This document shows positions 1 through 7,920 of a stretch of DNA of 64,000 nucleotides, one piece after another. The position numbers and the translations under genes are program-made. The DNA is taken from NCBI RefSeq assembly GCF_017377575.1, contig NZ_JAFREM010000011.1, positions 1 to 64,000 on the forward strand. Reading direction: 5' to 3'. Position 1 is the first letter of the stretch. Each line of letters begins with the position of its first letter. The DNA is from Candidatus Enterococcus moelleringii (GTDB taxonomy: Bacteria; Bacillota; Bacilli; Lactobacillales; Enterococcaceae). The notes beneath the pieces are model-generated. The model saw only the letters and a list, made by a program, of their open reading frames with translations, did not search any database and had not been told where the DNA came from.

Positions 1-219
1 GAGCCATCGGGATCAACAACGGAGTCATCGGAATCAATAATCCCAAGTTCACCGAGTGGAACAGGGACCTTGCCTTCAACGGGGCAAGGCACCCCTTCTA
101 ATCGGAGTCTGCTGCCGCAGACGGGTGAGCAAGTGGTTTACATGTTTCTAAGTGGTTTGTTATTAGTACTGATTTCTTTATTCTTTTTGAAAAAACGGCG
201 GGAGGAGGAGCTGGAATGA
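1..219 (+). CDS. LPXTG-anchored surface protein, C-terminal fragment
   Basis: Frame 1 is open from the window edge to the TGA at 217-219, giving the last 72 residues of a protein whose start lies outside. It has a Ser/Thr/Pro-rich linker, a first LPSTG-like motif, then the sorting signal LPQTG, a hydrophobic stretch (VYMFLSGLLLVLISLFF) and a basic tail KKRR, the arrangement recognised by sortase A for covalent attachment to peptidoglycan. The paralogue at 15879-16658 ends in the same way (LPQTGEE, hydrophobic helix, KKQREEE). The stop overlaps the next start (ATGA), so the two are translationally coupled. This is the first visible gene of module copy 1. Confidence 0.85.
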   Translation, partial: EPSGSTTESSESIIPSSPSGTGTLPSTGQGTPSNRSLLPQTGEQVVYMFLSGLLLVLISLFFLKKRREEELE

Positions 220-1085
220 CCCAAAAAGAAAGACGACAGCATCTGTTTCGAGTGTTTCTTAAGAGTAAGCTGCTTTTTGCCTGCTTCTCTCTTGTTTTAA
301 GTTTGTTATTGATTGTCGGCAGCACCTATGCTTGGATTACTTCAGCTGATGAGCGGGTAAATCGGTCAGATGTGAATGAGCGAAGATTATCGGCAATTAT
401 CGAGGAAGATTTCAACCGAGTCTATCGTTGGGCACCAGGAACAACGAAAGAAAAAAACGTTCGAGTTCGGAACACAGGCGAGATGCCAGCGATCGTTCGT
501 CTGTCGCTAAAGGAATTCTTAGTTATCTTCGAGACGGTAACCAACGATAATCACGATCATACGACCCGAAACGGCAATGGAAATCTAAAGGTTTACGGCC
601 AACCTACTACATCGATTAAAGTAGAGGATCCTTCTACTTGGGTGTCTGGAAATACGTATGGAATAAATGGTTCTACGTTTTACAAAGCCAGCAATAGCAC
701 TCTGACGAATCAAACCTATCAATATGATGCCTTAAATACTCGTAACGCTGCATTGGTTGGATTTGAGTTGGAATTTATGGCAGGAAAAGTATTTGATGCA
801 ACTAATCCACCACTAGCTGGTACGACGGAGTATTGGTATTACGAGAATGGCTATTTCTATTACTCAGAGGTATTACCACCAAAGGGTGTAACGCCCAATT
901 TGTTGGATAGTGTGTCTTTAAGTGATGAGTATGCTAATCAATACAAAGGTGCTTTATACAAGCTAGTATCAGAGATGGATGCTCATGATCTGACGCGAGA
1001 ATTATTTTCTGACTGGTCCATTCCGGAGAATGGAACAAATGCTATTTTCAAAATGTATGACAAAAAAATTGATCAACGAGATTAA
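216..1085 (+). CDS. SipW-type signal peptide matrix protein, copy 1 (TasA/BsaA-like)
   Basis: 289 aa. The N-terminus has a basic start, a hydrophobic helix (LLFACFSLVLSLLLIVGSTYAW) and the GSTYAWIT junction typical of exported proteins processed by the special signal peptidase SipW, as in TasA of Bacillus, CalY of B. cereus and BsaA of Clostridium perfringens. After cleavage a beta-rich domain follows with RVRNTGEMPAIVRLSL, the strand motif common in this superfamily. It is about 60 percent alike by eye to 16655-17494. The family forms fibres or biofilm matrix, so this is probably a secreted or fibre-forming subunit; that role is inferred. The ATG overlaps the upstream stop after a GGAGGAGGAG ribosome binding site. 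Confidence 0.8.
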   Translation: MTQKERRQHLFRVFLKSKLLFACFSLVLSLLLIVGSTYAWITSADERVNRSDVNERRLSAIIEEDFNRVYRWAPGTTKEKNVRVRNTGEMPAIVRLSLKEFLVIFETVTNDNHDHTTRNGNGNLKVYGQPTTSIKVEDPSTWVSGNTYGINGSTFYKASNSTLTNQTYQYDALNTRNAALVGFELEFMAGKVFDATNPPLAGTTEYWYYENGYFYYSEVLPPKGVTPNLLDSVSLSDEYANQYKGALYKLVSEMDAHDLTRELFSDWSIPENGTNAIFKMYDKKIDQRD

Positions 1086-1100
1086 CGAAGGAGGAACAAG

Positions 1101-1745
1101 ATGAAACGACCGAAGAATCCGGTACGCCGGGCTGTTTATATTGTTGTTACGTTAGGCTTGCTCCTTTTGTTAGTTGGCGGCAGTTATTTTGTCTACGCAG
1201 CAATGACAGCGGAGGATCGGAAAGATAATGATTTTCAAGTAGGACAGGTAGAGACAGAGCTAGTCGAAGAAGATTTTGTACAATCTACTGAAATTTCGAA
1301 AGATGTGACTGTCGATAAGAAAATATCTGTTAGGAACCACGGGACGATCAATCAGTTTATTCGGGTGATGGTCTTGCCAGAGGTAAAAGCAGATGTTGCG
1401 GATGAGCCGAGTAATAAAGAAGTGATGTCATTAGTGATTGGTAAAGATTTGATCTTGGTGAATTTGAATACAACGGATTGGCAAGACGGTGAAGATGGGT
1501 ATTACTACTATATTAAAGAAGCAGTAAAACCGAATGATCCGACAACAGCTCTGTTCGATGGAATCAAATTATCCAATAGTATCAGTGACAAATATGACGG
1601 AGCGGAGTTTTCATTGTCGATGAAGGTAGAGACGATCAACTGCAATACGACAGCGTATCGTCAAGCTTGGTGGCATGGAGATACACCGACGAGCGCACCA
1701 TTAAGTATTATTGATACTGCGTTACAAAGTAAGACAGACAACTAG
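1101..1745 (+). CDS. Second SipW-type exported matrix protein, copy 1
   Basis: 214 aa. An N-terminal basic segment and a hydrophobic helix (AVYIVVTLGLLLLLVGGSYFVYAAMT) are followed by KDNDFQVGQVETEL, resembling the cleavage region of SipW substrates. The mature part holds the TasA-superfamily pattern of a conserved strand (KKISVRNHGTINQFIRVMV) and a late GYYYYIKEAV motif. The paralogue is at 17506-18159, with matching tails (SAPLSIIDTALQS against AAPLTTINTALMS). It follows the 289-aa protein by 15 bases with a strong AAGGAGGAAC site and was probably co-transcribed with it. I infer a minor subunit or adaptor of the same extracellular structure. Confidence 0.75.
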   Translation: MKRPKNPVRRAVYIVVTLGLLLLLVGGSYFVYAAMTAEDRKDNDFQVGQVETELVEEDFVQSTEISKDVTVDKKISVRNHGTINQFIRVMVLPEVKADVADEPSNKEVMSLVIGKDLILVNLNTTDWQDGEDGYYYYIKEAVKPNDPTTALFDGIKLSNSISDKYDGAEFSLSMKVETINCNTTAYRQAWWHGDTPTSAPLSIIDTALQSKTDN

Positions 1746-1804
1746 GGATACAGCGTGAGCTGTATCCTTTCAAAAAAAAGCAACACTCATGAGATGAGTG
1801 TTTT
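1746..1804 (+). terminator. Two tandem intrinsic terminators inside the module
   Basis: Hairpin 1 pairs GGATACAGC (1746-1754) with GCTGTATCC (1759-1767), followed by TTT. Hairpin 2 pairs AACACTCAT (1782-1790) with ATGAGTGTT (1794-1802), followed by TTTT. They separate the two small matrix genes from the large exoprotein gene and may lower its expression. Confidence 0.8.
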
Positions 1805-1852
1805 ACCGAGTGGAACATTGATTTGATAAGTGTTGAAAAGGAGTCGAGAAGA

Positions 1853-4537
1853 ATGAAATGGGTCAAGAAAAAACACACAAAGAAGCTTTTAGTACTAGGA
1901 GTTCTTTGCTTACTAGCAGGCGGTTTGTTTGCCGGATTTAAATGGATGACTGATTCCGAAAAGGTCGAGAATATTCAAGCATCAACTGTTGTCCCAGGCA
2001 AGGATGGGGATTTTCGATTAACGGCGACTAATAAATGGGATAATACGGGAAGATTGAACTACGCCGATTTGGAATGGGCTCCGATAGCTGATCTGTCACA
2101 AGAAGGTTACCGATTGTTTCAGTCAAGTGACAGTGGGAATACGTGGACGAATCAGTCCTTGAATTATGGTAAGCAGATTAGGGTGCTGAATGTTTATCCG
2201 GACAGACAGCAGTCTAACACCTTATATACATGGATGAACAGTTTAAATTTAAAGGATGAGGATGGAAATAATTTAATTGATGTTTATCCTGTAGCCATAA
2301 GCACTTTCAATCAAAACCCGAATCAATATTTGAAAAATCAGCTTACTGGAGATTATAACATGGATGTCATTATGTTTGGTAGCTGGGACGATAATTATGC
2401 TAGAGATATCTCAGACCTTGGGGCACAGGCCACTCAAGAATTTATTGCATCAGGTCGGGGAGTACTGTTTGGACACGACACGGTATATAGTGCTCCAAAC
2501 CAGAATCCTAAAAAGAACTGGTGGAAATACTTCCATGAACAAATGGATTATTTAGGAGTCGGGCATGATCCTAATATGCAATATCCCAATGGAAATGGTA
2601 ATTATCCGATGATTAGAACCGATTATTGGTCGGGTTCTACGAAGGTAAAGATAACCAATGATGGGTACTTAATGAAATATCCCTTTGAGATGGAAAATGG
2701 GTTGGAATTGACCATTCCCTATTCTCATAATATTGAATTACAAAGAAAAAATGTAGGAACAGTATGGGCTGAATTCACGAGTCCTTTTACAGGTGATTAT
2801 CCTCGTCCGCCATTCGACAATGCTACTTGGCGTGGTGGTTGGTATCTAAAGACGAATAACAATGTAGCCATGATCCAAACGGGTCATAGTAATGGTCGTT
2901 CGACAAGGGATGAGAATAGAATAATCGCTAACGTTCTTTATAATCTGGCGCAAGTTTCTCTGCAAAACAATGCACAAGACTACTCAGTTTCAGACCGTCA
3001 AGCTCCCGATGCGCCAGATTTGGATATTCGTTGCGGGGATAGCGATAACTTAAATGTTCGAGTCGATGCAAAAGATAATGGAGATCTTTATCAATGGTAC
3101 GTAGAGGCGAGTACAAAAGAAAATGGTGTACTTAAATCAGATACTGTGGAAGAAGAAATCAGCAGTAATATCGCTGGGTATTTTTATCGGGTAGTAGCGG
3201 ATCCAGCAAGTGAACGTGATTTTATAGATGTGGTAAATGATAAAAAAGATAACTATGGGCGATTTGCTGAATCTCAATTTGATTCGTATGTTGCGCCTAA
3301 TACTGATTCCCTGGATTATCTAACAACCGGTTCTTTTACAATCAATGAAAAACAGGATTCAGGGAAGTATTTACAGGTAGTTGCAGCAGATCGGATGAGT
3401 AATGTAAGTAAAGTGACGACGGTACAAATCAAAGATCTGGCTCAGCACATTGATTTTGAAACTGAACGAACCGTTGATGAAGCGAAGTTAGTCGATATGA
3501 CTTTGAGTTCAGAAACGGATCAAACCATGAAAGAAATAGAAATTCAGGTTCCTAAAAATACGGAGATTAAAGATTTGGGAACGTCAGCGATGACTCTGCC
3601 AAATACATGGTCTTATACCCAAAATGGCGCAAATGCCGGATACGATTCTATCACTTTTGATATGCAAGCCAACAATAGCAAAGCGGTTATTCAACCATTT
3701 TTGGAAGATCTGCGTTTTACTATCAAGAGTTCACCGAATACTTCAGGAAAGATTCAAATCATTTTGAAGAAGAATGAAGAATCGGTCAAGGATAATTGCT
3801 GGAATGCAGCGATTCCGCAAAAAATATCCTTAACTGCTTACAAGGAAGACGGCACCGCTTTGCCAGATGGGGATATTCTATACGATCAACAGCTGCGTAT
3901 CGGACAAGGCATTACTGTTTCTCCAATTAGTTTGGATTTTTATGAATTCTTGGAAATGAGAGAGACGAACGATACTCCTAGAGTATTAGGATTAGATTAT
4001 ACAGTCTCTAATACGTATCAGGAAGGCAAAATAATCTATTCATTACGTAAAGCTACGCTGCATGTTCGGCAAGTGATAGTCGATTCATCGGATGAAATTG
4101 TTGTGCCTAGTGAAGGATATGTAAAAATAGAAAGCAATTTGTACAACAATGGCAATCCGGCAGTTGATACTGCTTATCAAGCAGATAAAATTGTTACATC
4201 TGGAAAGCAGGCGGATACGCCAGCATTTAGCGATTTTGTTTTGTCCACTAAGCATTTAAGCAGTGGAGACGATCAAGTCCTGTTTAGCCCAGTTGTACCA
4301 GCCTTTTATAGTTATTTAGGTCATTATGTATCGACGGATGCGGCTAGTCAACAGACTAATCCTTCTATCACAGCCGGATCTGCACCGATTACACGAAGCG
4401 ACATCGATGCATCGAGGGAATTTTGGATTACGCTTTATATTAAACCAAATGTGGATGCTCAAGGTGATTCTAAAACACCGCAGCCTTACAGCTGGGATTA
4501 TCAAAAGAATGATTTAGGAACAATCAAAACAAAATAA
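1853..4537 (+). CDS. Very large exported protein, copy 1
   Basis: 894 aa from the ATG at 1853, which has AAGGAG nine bases upstream; an in-frame ATT-type start 30 bases earlier lacks a site. An N-terminal basic run and one hydrophobic helix (KLLVLGVLCLLAGGLFAGF) suggest export and possible membrane anchoring. Residues about 100-380 contain a Rossmann- or ThuA-like stretch (VIMFGSWDDNYARD, GRGVLFGHDTVY) resembling Firmicute surface proteins of unknown function, perhaps DUF5057; I cannot confirm this. The last 160 residues (TLHVRQVIVDSSDEIVVPSEGY to WDYQKNDLGTI) match the end of the 1006-aa protein at 18250, while the front halves do not match. No LPXTG motif is present. The role is unknown, likely part of the extracellular assembly. 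Confidence 0.75.
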   Translation: MKWVKKKHTKKLLVLGVLCLLAGGLFAGFKWMTDSEKVENIQASTVVPGKDGDFRLTATNKWDNTGRLNYADLEWAPIADLSQEGYRLFQSSDSGNTWTNQSLNYGKQIRVLNVYPDRQQSNTLYTWMNSLNLKDEDGNNLIDVYPVAISTFNQNPNQYLKNQLTGDYNMDVIMFGSWDDNYARDISDLGAQATQEFIASGRGVLFGHDTVYSAPNQNPKKNWWKYFHEQMDYLGVGHDPNMQYPNGNGNYPMIRTDYWSGSTKVKITNDGYLMKYPFEMENGLELTIPYSHNIELQRKNVGTVWAEFTSPFTGDYPRPPFDNATWRGGWYLKTNNNVAMIQTGHSNGRSTRDENRIIANVLYNLAQVSLQNNAQDYSVSDRQAPDAPDLDIRCGDSDNLNVRVDAKDNGDLYQWYVEASTKENGVLKSDTVEEEISSNIAGYFYRVVADPASERDFIDVVNDKKDNYGRFAESQFDSYVAPNTDSLDYLTTGSFTINEKQDSGKYLQVVAADRMSNVSKVTTVQIKDLAQHIDFETERTVDEAKLVDMTLSSETDQTMKEIEIQVPKNTEIKDLGTSAMTLPNTWSYTQNGANAGYDSITFDMQANNSKAVIQPFLEDLRFTIKSSPNTSGKIQIILKKNEESVKDNCWNAAIPQKISLTAYKEDGTALPDGDILYDQQLRIGQGITVSPISLDFYEFLEMRETNDTPRVLGLDYTVSNTYQEGKIIYSLRKATLHVRQVIVDSSDEIVVPSEGYVKIESNLYNNGNPAVDTAYQADKIVTSGKQADTPAFSDFVLSTKHLSSGDDQVLFSPVVPAFYSYLGHYVSTDAASQQTNPSITAGSAPITRSDIDASREFWITLYIKPNVDAQGDSKTPQPYSWDYQKNDLGTIKTK

Positions 4538-4558
4538 ACGAAAGAGGCGAGGCAGATA

Positions 4559-4738
4559 GTGGTCTATCTATTGTTATTAGTATTAGGCCTAGTTGTATTA
4601 GTCCAAAGCTATTTATTGTTCTCGCTGATGCGAAGTCAACGGGACATACATGTGAAGGTCAACCGACTGCTTAGAAAGCAAAAGCGGTCGGCGCCACCTT
4701 TGCGAAAAACTCCGACAGAGAGAGGAAGGACACGATGA
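4559..4738 (+). CDS. Small single-pass membrane protein, copy 1
   Basis: 59 aa from a GTG start at 4559 preceded by AAAGAGGCGAGG. It is one hydrophobic helix (YLLLLVLGLVVLVQSYLLFSLM) followed by a strongly basic tail (RKQKRS, RKTPTERGRTR). It is supported by the homologous 67-aa gene at 21285-21488 in the same place in copy 2, which keeps the YLLLL helix and the basic tail. The stop overlaps the start of the next gene (ATGA), so the two are translationally coupled. The function is unknown; the pairing suggests it partners the membrane-anchored recombinase-like protein. Confidence 0.7.
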   Translation: MVYLLLLVLGLVVLVQSYLLFSLMRSQRDIHVKVNRLLRKQKRSAPPLRKTPTERGRTR

Positions 4739-5484
4739 ATCTAGGCTATGCACGGGGGTATCAGATTACCCAACAATTGGACGCGCTGGAGGATTATCCG
4801 GTGGATGAACTCTTTTCTGACGGGCATCAAGAGATCGAAGCAATGACCTCAGACACCAGTGAATTTCAAGCGCTGCTGAACTTTGCCCAACCGGGGGATT
4901 GTTTGGTGATTACCTCCTGGGAAGTGGTTTCTCGGGATTACCGACAGCTGCTGCTGTGTCTGGATAAGCTGGAGGCTTTGGAGGTTAAGCTGGAGGTCTT
5001 GAACCTCCCGCCGTTGACCATTGCTGAGTGGCGCCAAATTTTTCTTTGGTCGTTGCGCAACGATCGACTTCTCCATCCTTTTCTGGTGAAGGCGGGAAAA
5101 GAACGGGACCGCAGCAAGGATGCCTATTCCTTGTTTAGTAAAGAACCGGAGGCCAAGAAGCTGTATCGGGAGATCATCTGGCTGTTAGTCGAAAAGCGGA
5201 CCATCCGCCAGGTTTCCCAACAAAAACGGGTACCGCTGGAAACTGTCTACCGGATTCAACAGGATTTGAAGCAGCTTCAGCTGGCGATTGTCCTGGTGGT
5301 GTGTTTCCTGTTAGCAATCTTTAGTATCAAGCTGGCTGAATCTTACTTCGATCAGCTATGGATTCAGGTGATTATTTGTATTGTCGTTACGCTAGTAATT
5401 TTGTGGAATGTACTGGTGGACATCGAAGAACCGGAAGCCCTGGGCAAACCGGCAGTAAAAGAAAAAAAGATTCCGAAAACTTAA
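4735..5484 (+). CDS. Membrane-anchored protein with inactive serine-recombinase domain and HTH, copy 1
   Basis: 249 aa. Residues 1-100 follow the resolvase/invertase N-domain pattern (LGYARxxxxTQQLDAL, GDCLVITSWEVVSRDYRQLL, LEALEVKLEVL). Against gamma-delta resolvase (ARVST), the nucleophilic serine is replaced by Tyr, and the LDR motif reads WEV, losing a catalytic arginine. Residues about 140-175 are a Hin-like helix-turn-helix (RQVSQQKRVPLETVYRI). Two transmembrane helices follow (AIVLVVCFLLAIFSI; WIQVIICIVVTLVILWNV), then a basic tail. Dead catalytic site, DNA-binding motif and membrane anchor together suggest a membrane-tethered regulator rather than a recombinase. The paralogue at 21493-22233 has the same features. 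Confidence 0.8.
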   Translation: MNLGYARGYQITQQLDALEDYPVDELFSDGHQEIEAMTSDTSEFQALLNFAQPGDCLVITSWEVVSRDYRQLLLCLDKLEALEVKLEVLNLPPLTIAEWRQIFLWSLRNDRLLHPFLVKAGKERDRSKDAYSLFSKEPEAKKLYREIIWLLVEKRTIRQVSQQKRVPLETVYRIQQDLKQLQLAIVLVVCFLLAIFSIKLAESYFDQLWIQVIICIVVTLVILWNVLVDIEEPEALGKPAVKEKKIPKT

Positions 5485-5501
5485 AGAGAAGGTGATGAAG
5501 T

Positions 5502-6251
5502 ATGCAACATGCGTTAATTCTTACCATGAATATACTGACAGAAGAAGAGCTAGTCAAAAAGCTGCAGCGAATGAACTATGAAACCTTATGCTCCAGCGAC
5601 GTACTCAAACGTCTAAAAAGTCCCACGATCGGAGCTTTTCTGGGGTACTTCCATTTGGTTCTGTTGAGCGAAAACTTATCCAACAGCGAAGTTGAAGAAA
5701 TTCTATCCCTGTTAAATCGCTATCCAATGTTAGTCGTTCGAATTACGGAGGACTATCCCAGTGAAGAAGAGCAGAGCTATTGGAAGGAGCTTGGCCTGGC
5801 CGATTGGTTGGTTCGGCAAGACGGCTTTGAAGACACTCGCGAGCGGTTGAGCGTCCTGCGCAAGCAGCTACCACAGGAAAGCCAAATTCTGGCATTTCCA
5901 ACTGAGAGCTTGACGACGGTACCCACCAATTTCGAAAAGCTGTTTAAGAGCTTCTCGAAAACAGAAAAGAAAGTCTTTGAATATCTATTGAAGGCTTACC
6001 CGGAACAGGAGGTCTCCTCCCGTCAAGATATGTGCAATCACCTGTGGAGTGATGGTAGCACATCATCCAATATGAGTCAGCTCTCCTGCTTGATCAATAA
6101 GCTGAAGCGTAAATGTAAACAACATGGCATCACCGGCGATATGATCTCGACGTACTGGGGCCGCGGCTACAGGCTGAGTGATGACTTTTACCAGCAATGG
6201 GTTCAAGGAACGCCTGAGAATTCTCAGCTTTATTATTCGGCAACCAATTAA
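5502..6251 (+). CDS. Winged-helix transcription regulator with pseudo-receiver domain, copy 1
   Basis: 249 aa. The C-terminal 90 residues are an OmpR/PhoB-type winged helix (FSKTEKKVFEYLL, SSRQDMCNHLW, SQLSCLINKLKRKC, closing YWGRGYRLSDDF). The N-terminal 120 residues have the spacing of a response-regulator receiver, but where the phospho-acceptor Asp is expected the sequence reads LVLLSENLSN, with Ser. Both copies lack the Asp, so control by ordinary phosphorylation is unlikely. No histidine kinase is nearby. It sits 17 bases after the membrane-anchored recombinase-like gene and probably works with it to control the surface module; this is inference. Confidence 0.8.
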   Translation: MQHALILTMNILTEEELVKKLQRMNYETLCSSDVLKRLKSPTIGAFLGYFHLVLLSENLSNSEVEEILSLLNRYPMLVVRITEDYPSEEEQSYWKELGLADWLVRQDGFEDTRERLSVLRKQLPQESQILAFPTESLTTVPTNFEKLFKSFSKTEKKVFEYLLKAYPEQEVSSRQDMCNHLWSDGSTSSNMSQLSCLINKLKRKCKQHGITGDMISTYWGRGYRLSDDFYQQWVQGTPENSQLYYSATN

Positions 6252-6262
6252 ATCAGATCGCA

Positions 6263-6294
6263 TCGCTCAATCAAAGGAATGGTTGAGCGATTTT
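6263..6294 (+). terminator. Terminator between regulator and hydrolase, copy 1
   Basis: TCGCTCAATC (6263-6272) pairs with GGTTGAGCGA (6281-6290) and is followed by TTTT. The same element occurs at the same place in copy 2 (23026-23056). Confidence 0.8.
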
Positions 6295-6306
6295 AACGAT
6301 AAGGGG

Positions 6307-7350
6307 ATGGTTACAATTAAGAAGGTATACATAGTATGTTTGAGTTTTGTAATTTTTTTTGGGTTTAGTCTGGAGGTTCAGGCTGATCCAAAGGAAGATA
6401 CTCAGCAGACGATCGTGGAACTGCAGGAACGACTAAGCAAGCTGAACGATGAAATCTCGACTTCAGTGGTTCAGCAGGAAGATCAAGAAAAGCAGATCGC
6501 AACCTTGGATCAAGAACTCATTGAACAGGAAAAGAAAGTGACTGAGATGAACGACAAATTGACAGTGCTGGAAAAAGAAATCCAAGAGCGAGTAAGAGCG
6601 ATCCAGCTGACCGATGCCAATCAGAAGGCAGCTTTTTTTAAGGTGGACGGCTGGTCGAAAATGTTAGGATCGGTTAAAGGTGTTGAAAAGGTTCAGAAGG
6701 CGGACGCAGCTCGGGCCAAGGAATATACTGATTTAGTGGAGGCTATTTCTAAACAGCAGAAGGCCTTAGAGAAGAAACGGCAGGAGTATCAGGCAGCGCA
6801 GGATTTATTGAAGACGACGATTGAGAAGCAGAATGCTAGTAAGGCCGAGTTGGAGAAAGAGCTGAAGGATAATGAAGCTTTGTTGGCGCAAATTCAGGAA
6901 GAAGAACGGCAACAAGAACTTGCCTTGAAAGCTCAGCAGGAGGCCCTTTTGCAACAAGTCGTATTAGGTCAAAACTTTACTACAGATGAAGAGGCTTCGA
7001 AAAAGGCTCAAGATATTATCCTGTCAGCAAAGCAATACCTTGGAGTTCCTTATGTTTGGGGTGGAACGACTCCAGCTGGTTTTGATTGTAGTGGATTGAT
7101 GCAGTGGGTCTTTGCCCAGAATGGGATTGGGATTCCACGAGTGAGTCAGGCACAACAGGCTTCTATTAAAGAAATTCCTATTAGTGAAGTGCAACCGGGG
7201 GACTTAGTATTTTGGGGACGGCCTGCTCATCATGTGGCGTTGTATATTGGGGAAGGGTATTTTATTCAAGCACCACAACCTGGAGATGTCGTGAAGATTA
7301 CCCATAATAGCTGGTATCCGTTTGAGAGTGCGGGAAGAGTGCTGAATTAA
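6307..7350 (+). CDS. PcsB-like NlpC/P60 peptidoglycan hydrolase, copy 1
   Basis: 347 aa. Signal peptide (VYIVCLSFVIFFGFSLEVQA), then about 200 residues of Gln/Glu/Lys-rich coiled coil, then an NlpC/P60 domain with catalytic Cys in FDCSGLMQW and His in HHVALYIG. The layout matches PcsB of streptococci and CwlO-type D,L-endopeptidases that cut peptidoglycan stem peptides, whose coiled coil holds the enzyme inactive. The start is doubtful: in copy 2 the ATG sits seven bases after AAGGAGG, but here the matching codon is ACA and the available ATG at 6307 directly abuts AAGGGG. Translation may therefore be weak. The gene closes module copy 1. Confidence 0.85.
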   Translation: MVTIKKVYIVCLSFVIFFGFSLEVQADPKEDTQQTIVELQERLSKLNDEISTSVVQQEDQEKQIATLDQELIEQEKKVTEMNDKLTVLEKEIQERVRAIQLTDANQKAAFFKVDGWSKMLGSVKGVEKVQKADAARAKEYTDLVEAISKQQKALEKKRQEYQAAQDLLKTTIEKQNASKAELEKELKDNEALLAQIQEEERQQELALKAQQEALLQQVVLGQNFTTDEEASKKAQDIILSAKQYLGVPYVWGGTTPAGFDCSGLMQWVFAQNGIGIPRVSQAQQASIKEIPISEVQPGDLVFWGRPAHHVALYIGEGYFIQAPQPGDVVKITHNSWYPFESAGRVLN

Positions 7351-7362
7351 TTAAATAAGTAG

Positions 7363-7399
7363 AGCCGAAAGTATTGTAAAAGATACTTTCGGCTTTTTT
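7363..7399 (+). terminator. Strong terminator ending module copy 1
   Basis: AGCCGAAAGTAT (7363-7374) and ATACTTTCGGCT (7383-7394) form a perfect 12-bp stem followed by T6. Confidence 0.95.
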
Positions 7400-7670
7400 G
7401 TGCGCTCTTCAGACGATCGATGGTTTTAACCAACCTATCGTCAGTTTGCGATTATAGCAAAAATTGTAAACCTGTGCTTGAGGATGTTGTTGATTGTTAT
7501 TGAAAAATGATGAAAATAAAATTTACAAACCTTTTGCTAAAAACTTATTTAAAAATTGTGTATGTGCTATATAATTAAAGTTGTTGAAGGATGCAAATTT
7601 ATAGTGTTTTCTTTTTTTACGAACAATTGATAGAGAAAAGAACGAAAGGATTTGATAAAGGTTGATTTCT

Positions 7671-7689
7671 TGGTCTAGTAAAGACCAAG
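7671..7689 (+). repeat. Left inverted repeat flanking the tyrosine recombinase
   Basis: TGGTCTAGTAAAGACCAAG is itself a hyphenated palindrome (TGGTCT, 5-base spacer, AGACCA), like a tyrosine-recombinase core site. Its first 15 bases recur exactly in inverted orientation at 9289-9303. With the preceding five bases the match is 19 of 20. Confidence 0.75.
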
Positions 7690-7745
7690 AGTGAGAGAGG
7701 ATAATAGTTGAGCTTTTTAATATTTTGGCGTCCTACTCTAGTATT

Positions 7746-7774
7746 ATTATAGATTACGATAAAAAAATACGCAA
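7746..7774 (-). promoter_or_regulatory. Candidate leftward promoter inside the inverted-repeat segment
   Basis: On the minus strand TTGCGT (7774-7769), a 17-base spacer and a perfect TATAAT (7751-7746). The -35 match is only 3 of 6. As it stands it points out of the segment toward non-coding DNA; after inversion of 7671-9303 it would point at the operon starting at 9398. Confidence 0.5.
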
Positions 7775-7837
7775 TATATTTTAAGAAAATAACCAAAATG
7801 AATATTATTCCAAAAATGATTGAAAATTGGATCGCGC

Positions 7838-7895
7838 GACGGTTCGTAAAAAGACCATAGAATAAGCTATTTTATTTACCGTCAAAAATACCGTC
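7838..7895. other. Cluster of ACCGTC motifs, possible recombinase arm or operator sites
   Basis: GACGGT at 7838-7843 and ACCGTC at 7878-7883 and 7890-7895 lie just before the recombinase start. Related motifs recur after its end (ACCGTC 9223, GCCGTC 9233, GACGGT 9264). Tyrosine recombinases with an N-terminal arm-binding domain use such short repeats, and autoregulation is an alternative. Confidence 0.35.
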
Positions 7896-7920
7896 GATTA
7901 TATAGAAAGGAAGTGTACAC

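Larger units (their letters stand above)
7400..7920. other. AT-rich non-coding region upstream of the recombinase gene
   Basis: No gene was seen in these 521 bases. They hold a weak forward -10 element (TGC-TATATAAT, 7565-7575) outside the inverted repeat, the left inverted repeat at 7671, a leftward promoter-like sequence (7746-7774), a cluster of ACCGTC motifs (7838-7895) and the ribosome binding site AAAGGAAG of the recombinase gene. Confidence 0.6.

Noticed and set aside
4735-5484. Active resolvase or DNA invertase
   Set aside because: The catalytic Ser and a key Arg are missing in both copies, and the protein has two membrane helices.
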